From Simmondsia chinensis (taxonomy: Eukaryota > Streptophyta > Magnoliopsida > Caryophyllales > Simmondsiaceae): a stretch of 64,000 nucleotides of DNA. The position numbers were made by a program, and so were the translations under genes. The DNA lies in the NCBI GenBank assembly GCA_018398585.1, contig JAGTTD010000025.1, positions 16,249,578 through 16,313,577 of the forward strand. The letters run 5' to 3'. Numbering within the stretch: the first letter of the stretch is position 1; the number at the start of each line of letters is the position of its first letter. The notes under the pieces were generated by a model. The model saw only the letters and a program-made list of their open reading frames with translations, did no database searches and was not told the DNA's origin. Of the stretch, positions 22,183-32,020 are shown in pieces.

Positions 22183-22922
22183 CTACTTATTCTTAAGCTT
22201 ATAATAATTTTTCTTAATGTGGCCCTTTTTGTGACTAAATTTACACGACAGGTTCTTATGTCTAGATTTAGACCATGACTTTTTTCCACCTACAAACCCG
22301 CTAGTCTCAGTCCTACCTCTCAGAAACAATCCATTACTCGAGTTATTCCCAGAGTCAGATAATTCTCTGTCAACTCTCTCTTTACTTACTAGATTTCTTT
22401 TAACGTCATCAACTGTGATAGTTGGTCTACCACCATATATCATACTTTCTGCAAAGCCTTTGCAAGAATTAGAGAGTAAACACAATAATATCATGGTCTG
22501 ATCTTCCTCCTTAGGGGTGTCATCCAATTCTTGAATTATAGAATTAAATTCACTAAGATGGTTTTAAGCAATGTACCTTCCGTCATACGAAACGTGAATA
22601 ATCGGCGCTTTACTGAGAGTTTATTGGAGATCGATTTGTGGCAAAACATCTCTTTCAACTTCTCCCACAACTCCTTGGCGGTTTTCATCTCCAAGACTTC
22701 TATTAGTACATCATCTGCTAAACACATTTGTATCGCCGTGAAAGCCTTATCATCCAATTCATCCCACTGTGTCTCTGTCATGTTATCCCATTTTTTCTCT
22801 TTTCCATCTAGTGCTTTCTTCAAACCATTCTAGCTCAGGAGTCCTTTAACACGGACTTGCCCCAAACTGAAGCTTCCTTGACCTCCGAACTTCTCTACAT
22901 CAGATTTAATTCCTGTTGCCAT
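22183..22922 (-). pseudogene. Copia gag (UBN2 type)
   Basis: Starts at the ATG ending at 22922 just inside the primer site. The UBN2 capsid-like region is at 22536-22823 (W-D-E-L-D-x-K-A, A-K-E-L-W-E-K-L). A frame break near 22530 is followed by 22183-22527 with a basic segment and a degraded zinc knuckle, C-K-F-S-H-K-K-G-H-I-K-K-N-Y. Only the first Cys and the His of CX2CX4HX4C survive, so RNA packaging would be impaired. Confidence 0.85.
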
Positions 22923-22943
22923 TGTACCAACTCGAACAACAAG

Positions 22944-22956
22944 GGCCCTGATACCA
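22944..22956 (-). promoter_or_regulatory. Primer-binding site of the nested copia element
   Basis: The minus strand reads TGGTATCAGGGCC three bases inside the 5' LTR, matching the initiator tRNA-Met 3' end. Confidence 0.85.
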
Positions 22957-22959
22957 ATT

Positions 22960-23470
22960 TGTGAGGAAATGCGGAAATCTCAAGTATTAAATTCGAATCA
23001 AATACCAAGATAATCAAGAAGTAGAATAGACTAAAGAGAATCAAACACAAGAACACAACAATTTATGTGGAAACCCCTCTTCAATCGAGAGGGGAGAAAA
23101 CCATGGGCGAAGATTGGAGCTTTTATTATTGAATCGAAAAAGAAGAATAACAATCACTCTTTCTTCTCTCTCTCTCTCTCTCTCTCTGTTTGGTGCGGCG
23201 CCATAAGGGAGAACTCTAAATTGGATTCACCAAAACGTAACCCTACGTCATGTATATATACCCGCGTGAAAACACAGCTCCCGATCTATTGGGGGATCTT
23301 GATTGATTGAGGTCCCGATCGATCAGCACTGTCCCGATCAATCAGCTGAGCTTCTAGACGCGTTATAAGTTTCCGTACTTTCCCGATCGATCGGTGCCTC
23401 CCCCGATCGATCGGCCTTCTCACGACTTCTTCCACTTAAATGAAAGGAATTTTGAGACATATTCCTAACA
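22960..23470 (-). repeat. 5' LTR of the nested copia element
   Basis: 511 bp, pairs with 18384-18873. (CT)n at about 23163-23188. GATCGATC-type words at 23308-23413. It is longer than its partner mainly because of an extra GATTGATTGAGG-like insertion near 23300. Confidence 0.92.
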
Positions 23471-23619
23471 GTGAGAAATCGAGCCCTTGTTCTCCTTTTA
23501 TTGGGTTGTGAGAAATAGAGCCGAACTTTCCTCTTTGTTCTATTAGCGAATTAATAAAATTAAAGGGAAGGCCGTTGAACCTTCCCGTTTCCTAAAATCT
23601 TACTCTACGCGCTGCATTA
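23471..23619 (+). repeat. Array LTR 0, right part
   Basis: Resumes the LTR cut at 18383. Contains GGGAAGGCCGTTGAACC and ends CGCTGCATTA. Confidence 0.85.
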
Positions 23620-23844
23620 GTTGGTATAAGAGTATAGAACGCTTTCAGAGATGACCCGTGGGTGACAAAGATATGCCATGGTCGGGAACTTTTATGACCA
23701 AGATTGTCTACACCATACCGAGAGGAGATTGGATGAGTTCGACTAGAGATTCCAGCGAATCGATCGTCGCTTGATTCAACTTGGGGCAAATCTCGACGAT
23801 TCGTCAATGAATTTGACAATGAATTCTCTCCAAGCTGGAGAGAA
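23620..23844 (+). pseudogene. Array interior 1
   Basis: 225 bp. Primer site TTGGTATAAGAG (degraded). The gag start ATG is kept, but the fifth codon is TGA and a later TAG is present. Ends with GGAGAGAA before the next LTR. Confidence 0.8.
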
Positions 23845-24386
23845 TGATGCAGCCCCACCTTGATACAAGATGGCGGGTACAACTTGGCGGGTTCGGGTAC
23901 GCGGAATGAGATTGAACATGCTAGGAGTTAGAGTTTGATTAGGAGATACAATTTAGTTAGGATTAGTTTTATATTTTCAGGTTTTTATCTTTTAGTATTT
24001 ATTCAGTTATCTATAGTGTTTATATTTGTCTTTTGTGTTTACTTAGAGACAAATAGCTCCTCTATATATAAAAGAGGAGCCTAGGTTTTTCATCATCCAG
24101 GATTAGAATTACTTTGAAGAATACCTTTTTTTTTTTTTTTTTTTTTTTTTTCCTCGGGTTGTGAGAAATTGAGCCCTTGTTTCTCCATTACTCGGGTTGT
24201 GTGAAATTGAGCAGTTGTTTCTCCCTTTCCTGGGTTGCAAGAAATCAAGCCCTTGTTTCACCTTTTCTCGGGTTGTGAGAAATCGAGCCTGCCTTTCCTC
24301 TTTGTTTTTCTAGCGAATTAATAAAATTAAAGAGAAGGCCATTGAACCTTCTCGTTTCCAAAAATCATCCACTAGACGCTGCATCT
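23845..24386 (+). repeat. Array LTR 1
   Basis: 542 bp. Contains a poly(T) run at about 24126-24152. Ends CGCTGCATCT. The stem near its end reads GAGAAGG...CCTTCTC, a paired change relative to GGGAAGG...CCTTCCC in other copies. Confidence 0.85.
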
Positions 24387-24610
24387 GTTGGTATCAGAGC
24401 TAAAAACGCTTTCTGTGATGGCCCGTAGGCTACAGAGACATCCTACCGTCGAGGACGTTTATGATCGATATCGTCTGCAGTAGACTGAGAGGAGATTGGA
24501 TGCGTTTAGGAGACATTCTGGAAAATTGACCGTTGTTTGATTCAACTGGGAGCAAATCCCGATGATCCGTCAATGAATTCGATGATGAATTCTCTCTAAG
24601 CCGGAGATAA
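24387..24610 (+). pseudogene. Array interior 2
   Basis: 224 bp. Intact TTGGTATCAGAGCT primer site. The gag ATG is open for about 21 codons and then TAG. Confidence 0.82.
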
Positions 24611-25178
24611 TGATGCAGCCCTGCCTCCATTGGTGGGTCACTTGGCAGGTACAAGATGGCGGTACAACTTGGCCGGTTTGGGTATGCGAAACGAGATTGA
24701 ACACGGCCAGAGTTAGAGTTTGATTAGGAGATAGAGTTTAGTTAGGATTAGTTTTATATTTTCAGATTTTTATCTTTTAGTATTTGTTTAGTTATCTTTA
24801 GTGTTTATATTTATCTTCTAGTATTATATTTATCTTTAGTGTTTTATTTAGAAACAAATAGCTCCTCTATATATACAAGAGGAGCCTAGATTGTTCATCA
24901 TCCAAGTTTAGAATTATTTTGATGAATACATTGTTTCATCTTTTCTCAGTTTATGGGAAACCGAGCCCTTGTTTATCTTTTTCTAAAGTTGTGAGAAATT
25001 CAACTTTTGTTTCTCCTTTTCTCGGGCTGTGAGAAATTGAACCCTTGTTTCTACTTTTCTTGGGTTGTGAGAAATCGAGCCTATCTTTCTGATTTGTATT
25101 ATTAGTTAATTAATTAAAATAAAGGGAAGACCGTTGAACCTTCCCATTTCTCAAAATCTTCCACTACGTACTGCATCA
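24611..25178 (+). repeat. Array LTR 2
   Basis: 568 bp, TGATGCAGC...CTGCATCA. TATA box TATATATA at about 24869 lies between GCTCCTC and GAGGAGC arms. Confidence 0.86.
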
Positions 25179-25401
25179 GTTGGTATCAAAGTTTAAAATG
25201 CTTTTTCAGATGGATTATGGGCGAAAGAGATACGATGCCGTCGAGGACGTTTATGATCGAGATTTTCTAGAGTAGACCGAGGAGATTGGATGAGTTCGAT
25301 GAGAGATTCTGGCGAATCGACCTTTGCTTGATTCAACTGGGGGCGAATCTCGATGATCCGTCAATAAATTCGAGGTTGAGTTCTCTCTAAGGCGGAGAGA
25401 A
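25179..25401 (+). pseudogene. Array interior 3
   Basis: 223 bp. Primer site TTGGTATCAAAG. The gag ATG is open for about 21 codons and then TAG. Confidence 0.8.
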
Positions 25402-25910
25402 TGATGCAGCTCTGCCTCCATTGGCGGGTCACTAGGCAGATACAAGATGGCGAGTGCAACTTGACGAGTTCGGGTGCGCGGAATGAGATTGAACACGGTA
25501 AGAGTTAGAGTTTGATTATGGAGATAGAGTTTAATAAGGTTTAGTTTCATATTTTCATATTTTTGTCTTTCAGTATTTATTTAGTTATCTTTAGTATTTA
25601 TATTTATCTTCTAGTATTATATTTATCTTTTAGTGTTATGTTTAGAGGAAAATAGCTCCTCTACATATACAAGAGAAGCCTAGGTTGTTCATCTTCCAAG
25701 TGTAGAATTATTTTTAAAAATACCTTGTTTCTCCTTTCTCAAGTTGTGAGAAATCAAGCCCTTGTTTCTCCTTTTTAGGGGTTGTGAGAAATCGAGCCCT
25801 TGTTTCTTCTTTTATCGGGTTATGAGAAATCAAGCCTATCTTTCCTCTTTGTTTTATTAGCAAATTATTAAATACCCGTTTCCCAAAATCTTCCACTACC
25901 TGTAGCATCA
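25402..25910 (+). repeat. Array LTR 3
   Basis: 509 bp. Lacks the GGGAAGG...CCTTCCC segment near its end because of a short deletion around 25875. Ends GTAGCATCA. Confidence 0.82.
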
Positions 25911-26135
25911 GTTGTTATTTGAGCTCAGACCGCTTTCTAAGATGGCCCGTGGGCAACAGAGATTCATTGCCGTCGAGGATGTTTATGATTGAGATCGTCT
26001 ACATCAGTGCGAGTGGAGATTGGATGAGTTTAAGGAGAGATTCTAGCAAAACGACCGTTGCTTGATTCAACTGAGGACAAATCCCGATGATCCATCTAGG
26101 AATTTGAGGACGAATTCTCTCCAAGACGGAGAGAA
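25911..26135 (+). pseudogene. Array interior 4
   Basis: 225 bp. Primer site degraded (TTGTTATTTGAG). The gag ATG is open for 16 codons and then TGA. Confidence 0.8.
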
Positions 26136-26644
26136 TGATGCTACCTCGCCTCAATTGGCGGGTCATTTGGCAGATACAAGATGGCGGGTTCGGGTATGCG
26201 GAATGAGATTGAACACGGCAGGAGTTAGAGTTTGATTCGGAGATAGAGTTTAGATGGGATTAGTTTTAGATTTTTATCTTTTAGTATTTATTTAGGTATC
26301 ATTAGTGTTTATATTTATCGTCTAGCATTATATTTATCTTTTAATATTTTATTTAGAAACAAATAGCTCCTCTATGTATATAAGAGGATCTTGGATGTTC
26401 ATCATCAAAGTTAAGAATTATTTTAAAAAGTACTTTATTTCTCCTTTTCTCGGATAATGAGAAATCAAGCCCTTATTTCTCCTTTTCTTGGGTTGTTAGA
26501 AATAGAGCCCTTGTTTCTTCTTTTCTTTGGCTGTCAAAAATAGAGCTTATCTTTTCTCTTTGTTTTGTTAGTGAATTAATAAAATTAAAGGAAAGGCTGT
26601 TTAACCTTCCCGTTTCCAAATATCTTCCACTACGTGATGCATCA
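26136..26644 (+). repeat. Array LTR 4
   Basis: 509 bp. Starts TGATGCTACC and ends GATGCATCA. Lacks the ACTTGG-containing part of the first 80 bp found in other copies. Confidence 0.82.
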
Positions 26645-26869
26645 GTTGGTATCAGAGCTCAGAATGCTTTCTGTGATGGCCCGTGGGCGACAGAGATACC
26701 CTGCCATCGAGGTTCTTTCTGACCGAGATTGTCTACAGCCGACCGAGAGGAGATTGGATGAGTTCGATGAGAGATTTCGGTGAATCGAACTTTGCTTGAT
26801 TCAAATGGGGGCAAATCTCGATGATCTGTCAATGAATTCGAGGACAAATTCTCTCCACGCCGGATAGAA
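26645..26869 (+). pseudogene. Array interior 5
   Basis: 225 bp. Intact primer site TTGGTATCAGAGCTC. The gag ATG is open for 34 codons and then TGA, at the site where the ancestral codon was probably CGA. Confidence 0.84.
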
Positions 26870-27395
26870 TGATGCAGCCCCGCCTCCATTGGCGGGTCAC
26901 TTGGCAGATACAAGATGGCGGGTACATCTTGGTGGGTTTAGGTGCACGGAATGAGATTGAACACGGTAAGAGTTACAGTTTGATTAGCAGATAGAGTTTG
27001 GTTAGGATTAGTTTTATATTTTCTTCCTTTAGTTTTTATTTAATTATCTTTAGTGTTTATATTTATCTTCTAGTATTATATTTGTCTTCTAGTGCTTTCT
27101 TTGGAGACAAATAGCTCCTCCATATATACAAGAGGAACCTAGGTTCTTCATCATTCAAGTTTAGAATTATTTTGAAAAATAACTTGATTCTTCTTTTTTC
27201 GTGTTGTGAGAAATCGAGCCCTTATTTCTCCTTTTCTCTGGTTGTGAGAAATCCAGCCTTTGTTTCTTCTTTTCTTAGGTTGCGAGAAATCGAGCCCATG
27301 TTTCTACTTTTCTTAGGCTATGAGAAATCGAGCCTATCTTTCCTTTTTGTATTATTAGTCCCGTTTTCCAAAATCTTCCACTACATGCTGCATCA
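26870..27395 (+). repeat. Array LTR 5
   Basis: 526 bp. The end region lacks the GAATTAATAAAATTAAAGGG block. Ends GCTGCATCA. Confidence 0.84.
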
Positions 27396-27620
27396 GTTGG
27401 TTTCAAAGCTTACAATGCTTTTTGAGATGGCTCATGGGCGACAAAGACACACTGCAGTCGAGGACGTTTATGACCGAGATCGTCTAAATCAGACAGAGAG
27501 GAGACTGGATTCGTTCGACGAGAGATTCCAGTGAATCAACCATTGCTTTGTTCAACTGGGGGCCAATCTCAATGATCTATCAATGAATTCGAGGTCGAAT
27601 TCTCTCATAGTCGAAGAGAA
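27396..27620 (+). pseudogene. Array interior 6
   Basis: 225 bp. Primer site TTGGTTTCAAAG. The gag ATG at 27427 is open to a TGA at 27532-27534, the same codon position as in interiors 5 and 8. Confidence 0.84.
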
Positions 27621-28130
27621 TGATGCAGCCCCGCCTCCATTGGCAGGTCACTTGGCAGATACAAGATGGCGGGTGCAACTTGGCGGATTCAGGGACGCGG
27701 AATGAGATTGAACATGGTAAGAGTTAGAGTTTCATTAGGGAGATAGAGTTTAGTTAGGTTTATTTTTATATTTTCAGATTTTTATCTTTTAGTATTTATT
27801 TAGTTATTTTTAGAGTTTATATTTATCTTCTAGTATTATATTTATCTTTTAGTATTTTGTTTAGAGACAAATAGCTCCTCCATATATACAAGAGGAGCCT
27901 AGGTTATTCATCATCCAAGTTTAGAATTATGTTGAAAAATACCTTGTTTCTCTTTTTCTTGGGTTGTGAGAAATAGAGCCCTTATTTGTCCTATTCTCGG
28001 GTTGTGAGAGGAGATTGGATGAGTTCGAGGTGAGATTCTGGCCAAACAACTGTTGCTTGATTCAACTGAGGGGAAATCCCGATGATTCGTCAATGAATTC
28101 GAGGACGAATTCCCTCCAAGCCGGAGAGAA
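27621..28130 (+). repeat. Array LTR 6 fused to truncated interior 7
   Basis: The LTR runs to GGGTTGTGAG at about 28000-28008. It then joins directly to GAGGAGATTGGATGAG of the interior, so the LTR end, primer site and gag start are missing. The joint has a GAG microhomology. The remainder of the interior (to 28130) is normal. Confidence 0.85.
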
Positions 28131-28654
28131 TGATGCAGCCTTGCCTCCATTGGCGGGTCACTTGGCAGATAAAAGATGGCGGGCACAACTAGGCGGGTTC
28201 GGGTGCGCGGAATGAGATTGAACACGGTAGGAGTTAGTGTTTTATTAGGAGATAGAGTTTAGTTAGGATTAGTTTTATATTTTTATCTTTTAGTATTTAT
28301 TTAGTCATCTTTAGTGTTTATATTTATCTTGTTGTATTATGTTTATCTTTTAGTGTGTTATTTAGAAACAAATAGCTCCTCTATGTATACAAGAGGAGCC
28401 TTGGTTATTCATCATCTAAGTTTACAATTATTTTGATGAATGTCTTATTTCTCCTTTTATCGGGTTGTGAGAAATTGAGCCCTTATTTCTCCTTTTCTCG
28501 GGTAGTGAGAAATCGAGCCCTTGTTTCTCCTTTTCTTGGGTTGTTAGAAATCGAGCATATCTTTCCTCTTTATTTTATTAGCGAATTAATAAAATTAAAG
28601 GGAAGGTCGTTGAACCTTCCCGTTTCCCAAAATCTTCCACTACATGCAGCATCG
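28131..28654 (+). repeat. Array LTR 7
   Basis: 524 bp. Starts TGATGCAGCC and ends GCAGCATCG. Confidence 0.84.
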
Positions 28655-28879
28655 GTTGGTATAAGAGCTCAGAACACTTTCTGTGATGGCCCGTGAGCAA
28701 CAGAGATACGCAGCCATCAAGGATGTTTATGACCGAGATCTTCTACAACAGACCGACGGGAGATTGGACGAGCTCGATGAGAGATTCCGGTGAATCGACC
28801 ATTGCTTGATTCAACTGGGGGCGAATCTCGATGATCCGTCAATGAATTCGAAGACAAATTTTCTCCAATTCTGAGAGAA
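28655..28879 (+). pseudogene. Array interior 8
   Basis: 225 bp. Primer site TTGGTATAAGAGCTC. The gag ATG is open for 34 codons and then the TGA shared with interiors 5 and 6. Confidence 0.84.
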
Positions 28880-29436
28880 TGATGCTGCCCTGCCTCCATT
28901 GGAGGGTCACTTGGCAGATACAAGATGGCGAGTACAGGTTCCGGTGTGCGGAATGAGACGGCAAGAGTTAGAGTTTGATTAGGAGATCGAGTTTAGTTAG
29001 GATTAGTTTTATTTTTTTCATATTTTTATTCTTTAGTAGTTATTTAGTTATCTTTAGTGTTTATATTTATCATCTAGTATTATATTTATCTTTTAGTGTT
29101 TTATTTAGAGGCAAATAGCTCCTCCTTATATACAAGAGAAACCTAGGTTGTTCATTATTCAAGTTTAGAATTATTTTGAAGAATACCTTGTTTCTTCTTT
29201 TCTCAGGTTGTTGAGAAATCGAGCTCTTGTTTCTCCTTTTCTCAGGATGTGAGAATTCCAACCTTTGTTCCTCCTTTTATCAGGTTGTGAGAAATCAAGC
29301 CCTTGTTTCCCCTTTTCTTGGGTTGTGAGAAATCGAGTCTATCTTTCCTCTTTGTTTTATTACCAAATCAGTAAGAATAAAAGGAAGGCCGTTGAACCTT
29401 TCCGTTTCCCAAAACCTTCCACTACGTTCTACATTA
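28880..29436 (+). repeat. Array LTR 8
   Basis: 557 bp. Starts TGATGCTGCC. End degraded to CTACATTA. Confidence 0.83.
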
Positions 29437-29661
29437 GTTTGTATCAGAGCTCTGAACGCTTTCTGTGATGGCCTGTGGGGGACAGAGATATGCTTCCGTC
29501 GAGGACGTTTATGACCGAGATTGAATACAACAAACCGAGAGGAGATTGGATGAGTTCGACAAGGGATTCTGGCGAATCGACCGTTGCTTGATTAAATTGG
29601 GGGCAAAACTCGATGATCCGTAAATGAATTCGAGGACGAATTCTCTCCAAGCCGAAGACAA
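29437..29661 (+). pseudogene. Array interior 9
   Basis: 225 bp. Primer site TTTGTATCAGAGCTC. The gag ATG is open for 18 codons and then TGA. Confidence 0.82.
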
Positions 29662-30206
29662 CGATGCAGCCCTGCCTCCATTGGCAGGTCACTTGACAGA
29701 TACAAGATGGCGGGAACATCTTGGCGGGTTTAGGTGCGCGGAATGAGATTGAACAGGGTAGGAGTAAGAATTTTATGAGGAGATAGAGTTTAGTTAGGTT
29801 TAGTTTTATATTTTCAGATTTTTATCTTTTAGTACTTATTTAATTATCTTTTGCGTTTATATTTATCTTCTAGCACTGTGTTTATTTTTTAATGTTTTAT
29901 TTAGAGACAAATAGCTCCTCTATGTATACAAGAAGAGCCTAGGTTGTTTATCATCAAAGTTTAGAATTATTTTGAAGAATAGGGTTACGAGAAATAGAGC
30001 CCTTGTTTCTCCTTTTCTCAGGTTGTGAGAAATCTAGCCTTTGCTTCTCCTTTTCTTGGGTTGTGAGAAATTGACCCCTTGTTTCTCATATTCTTGGGTT
30101 GTGAGGAATCGAGCCTATCTTTCCTCTTGTTTTTATTAGCGAATTAATAAAAATAAAGAGAAGGCCGTTGAAACTTTCCGTTCCCCAAAATCTTCTACCT
30201 GCATCA
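29662..30206 (+). repeat. Array LTR 9
   Basis: 545 bp. Starts CGATGCAGCC (T to C) and ends CTGCATCA. Confidence 0.84.
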
Positions 30207-30431
30207 GCTGGTATCAAAGCTCAAAACGCTTTTTGAGATGGCCATAAGCGATAGAGATATGCCGCCGTCGAGGACGTTTATGAGCGAGATCATCTACAGT
30301 AGACCGAGAGGAGATTTGACGAGTTTGAGGAGAGATTCCTGCAAATTGACCATCGCTTGATTCAATTGGGGGGAAAATCCTAATGATGCATCATTGAATT
30401 CGAGGACGAATTCTCTCCAAGCTGAAGAGAA
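30207..30431 (+). pseudogene. Array interior 10
   Basis: 225 bp. Primer site CTGGTATCAAAGCTC. A one-base loss just after the ATG shifts the gag frame. Confidence 0.82.
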
Positions 30432-31002
30432 TGATACAGCCCTGCCTCCATTGGCGGGTCACTTGGTAGATACAAGATGGTGGATACAACTTGGCGGGTT
30501 TGGATATGCGAAATAAGATTGAACACGGTAGGAGGTAGAGTTTGATTAGGAGGTAGAGTTTAGTTAGGATTAGTTTTATATTTTCAAAGTTTTATCTTTT
30601 AATATTTATTTAGTTATCTTTAGTGTTTATATTTATCTTCTAGTATTATATTTTTCTTTTATTGTTTTATTTTGAGACAAATAGCTCCTCTATATACATA
30701 AGAGGAGCCTAGATTTTTGATCATCTAAGTTTAGGATTATTTTGAAGAATACCTTGTTTCTACTTTTTCTCAGGTTGTTAGAAATCGAACCCTTATTTCT
30801 CCTTTTCTTGGGTTATGAAAAATTGAGCCCTTTTTTCTCCTTTTTTTGGGTTATGAGAAATTGAGCCATTGTTTATCCTTTTCTTGGGTTGTGATAAATC
30901 AACCCTATCTTTCCTCTTTGTTTTTTTAGCAAATTAATTAAATTAATGGGAATGCTGTTGAACCTTTCTGTTTCCCAAATTTTTTCACTACGCCCTGCAT
31001 CT
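30432..31002 (+). repeat. Array LTR 10
   Basis: 571 bp. Starts TGATACAGCC and ends CTGCATCT. Confidence 0.84.
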
Positions 31003-31227
31003 ATTGGTATCAAAGCTTTGAACGCTTTCTGAGATGGTCCGTGGGCAATAGAGATACGCTGTCGTCGAGGACGTTTCTGACCGAGATCTTCTGCAGCAGA
31101 CCGAGAGGAGATTGGATGAGTTCAACTAGAGATTCCAGCAAATCGATCGTTGCTTGATTTAACTGGGGGCGAATCCCGATGATCCGTCAATGAATTTGAG
31201 GACGAATTCTCTCCAAGCTGGAAGGAA
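31003..31227 (+). pseudogene. Array interior 11
   Basis: 225 bp. Primer site TTGGTATCAAAGC. The sixth gag codon is TAG. Confidence 0.82.
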
Positions 31228-31799
31228 TGATGCAGCCCCGCCTTCTTTGGCGGGTGACTTGGCAGATACAAGATGGTGTGTACAACTTGGCGAGTTCAGG
31301 TACCTGGAAAGAGATTGAACACGGTAAGAGTTAGAGTTTGATTAGGAGATGGAGTTTAGTTATGATTGGTTTTATATTTTCTTATTTTTATCTTTTAGTG
31401 TTTACTTAGTTATCTTTAGTGTTTATATTTATCTTTTGGCGTTTTATTTAGACATAAATAGGTCCTCTATATATAAAGGAGGAGCCTAGGTTGTTTATTA
31501 TCTAAGTTTAGAATTATTTTGAAGAATACCTTTTTTCTCGTTTTCTCGAGTTGTGAGAAATCAAGCCCTTATTTCTCCTTTTCTCGGGTTGTGAGAAATC
31601 GAGCCCTTGTTTTCAGAAATCGAGTGTTTGTTTCTCCTTTTCTCGGGTTGTGAGAAATCAAGCTCTTGTTTCTCCTTTTCTTGGGTTATTAGAAATCAAG
31701 CCTGTCTTTCCTCTATGTTTTATTCGTGAATTAATAATATTAAAGGGAAGGCTGTTGAAGCTTCCCATTTCCCAAAATCTTCCACTACGCGCTGCATAA
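31228..31799 (+). repeat. Array LTR 11, right end of the array
   Basis: 572 bp. Ends GCTGCATAA and is followed by unrelated DNA, not by a primer site, so it closes the array. Confidence 0.84.
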
Positions 31800-32020
31800 G
31801 TCAGTATGTCATTAGTGATCATTATTGTAATCTTTGAGCAATGGATTCTTGAAACATTGGATGATCTTATGTTCTTATATTGGAAGCTAATTGCACTAGA
31901 TATGGAATCCATAAAGCCTTAACCAAATACAGTAAATGTGGATGGAAATAATTTTATTATTATCCCGTCCCTAAATCGAAGGTTTGTAATATTTTATGGG
32001 ATGCTAAAAATTATTTAAAT

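Larger units (their letters stand above)
18379..23475 (-). mobile_element. Ty1/copia LTR retrotransposon nested in array LTR 0
   Basis: Element 18384-23470 on the minus strand with TSD GTGAG at 18379-18383 and 23471-23475. LTRs: 18384-18873 (3') and 22960-23470 (5'), both starting TGTGAGGAAATGCGG and ending CCTAATA/CCTAACA. The interior has the copia order gag, protease, integrase, reverse transcriptase, RNase H. Sequence style (UBN2-type gag, YVDDMLIA) fits the Tork-like group, though the clade is not certain. Several catalytic residues are replaced and the frames contain stops, so it is dead. It splits a TTGTGAGAAATCGAGC repeat of the host LTR, which proves the array is older. Confidence 0.93.
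17958..31799 (+). mobile_element. Tandem array of a miniature gypsy-type LTR element: 12 LTRs, 11 interiors
   Basis: LTR and internal domain alternate head to tail on the plus strand, with shared LTRs. Each LTR (about 510-570 bp) starts TGATGCAGC and ends GCTGCATCA or a one- or two-base variant. Each interior (ten of 223-225 bp, one deleted) starts with a TTGGTATCAGAGCTC-type tRNA-iMet primer site and ends with a purine run, usually GGAGAGAA, before the next LTR. The interior holds only the first ~50 codons of a gag fused to ~15 codons matching the end of a gypsy pol, so it is a deletion derivative of a gypsy element. Repeated unequal LTR recombination is the likely origin. The copies differ a lot from one another, so the array is old. 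A copia element is nested in the first LTR (18384-23470). TSDs for the whole array are not convincing (GATAG left, GTCAG right). Confidence 0.88.

Noticed and set aside
23163..23190. Pyrimidine tract as a splicing or regulatory signal
   Set aside because: It is a plain (CT)n microsatellite present in both LTRs of the copia element; no further support.
27172..27534. 120-codon plus-strand protein
   Set aside because: Its first half is LTR sequence read in an arbitrary frame; only the short gag-start part from 27427 is meaningful and it is noted there.
17953..31804. 5-bp TSD around the whole tandem array
   Set aside because: GATAG and GTCAG match at only three of five positions, so no TSD is claimed.
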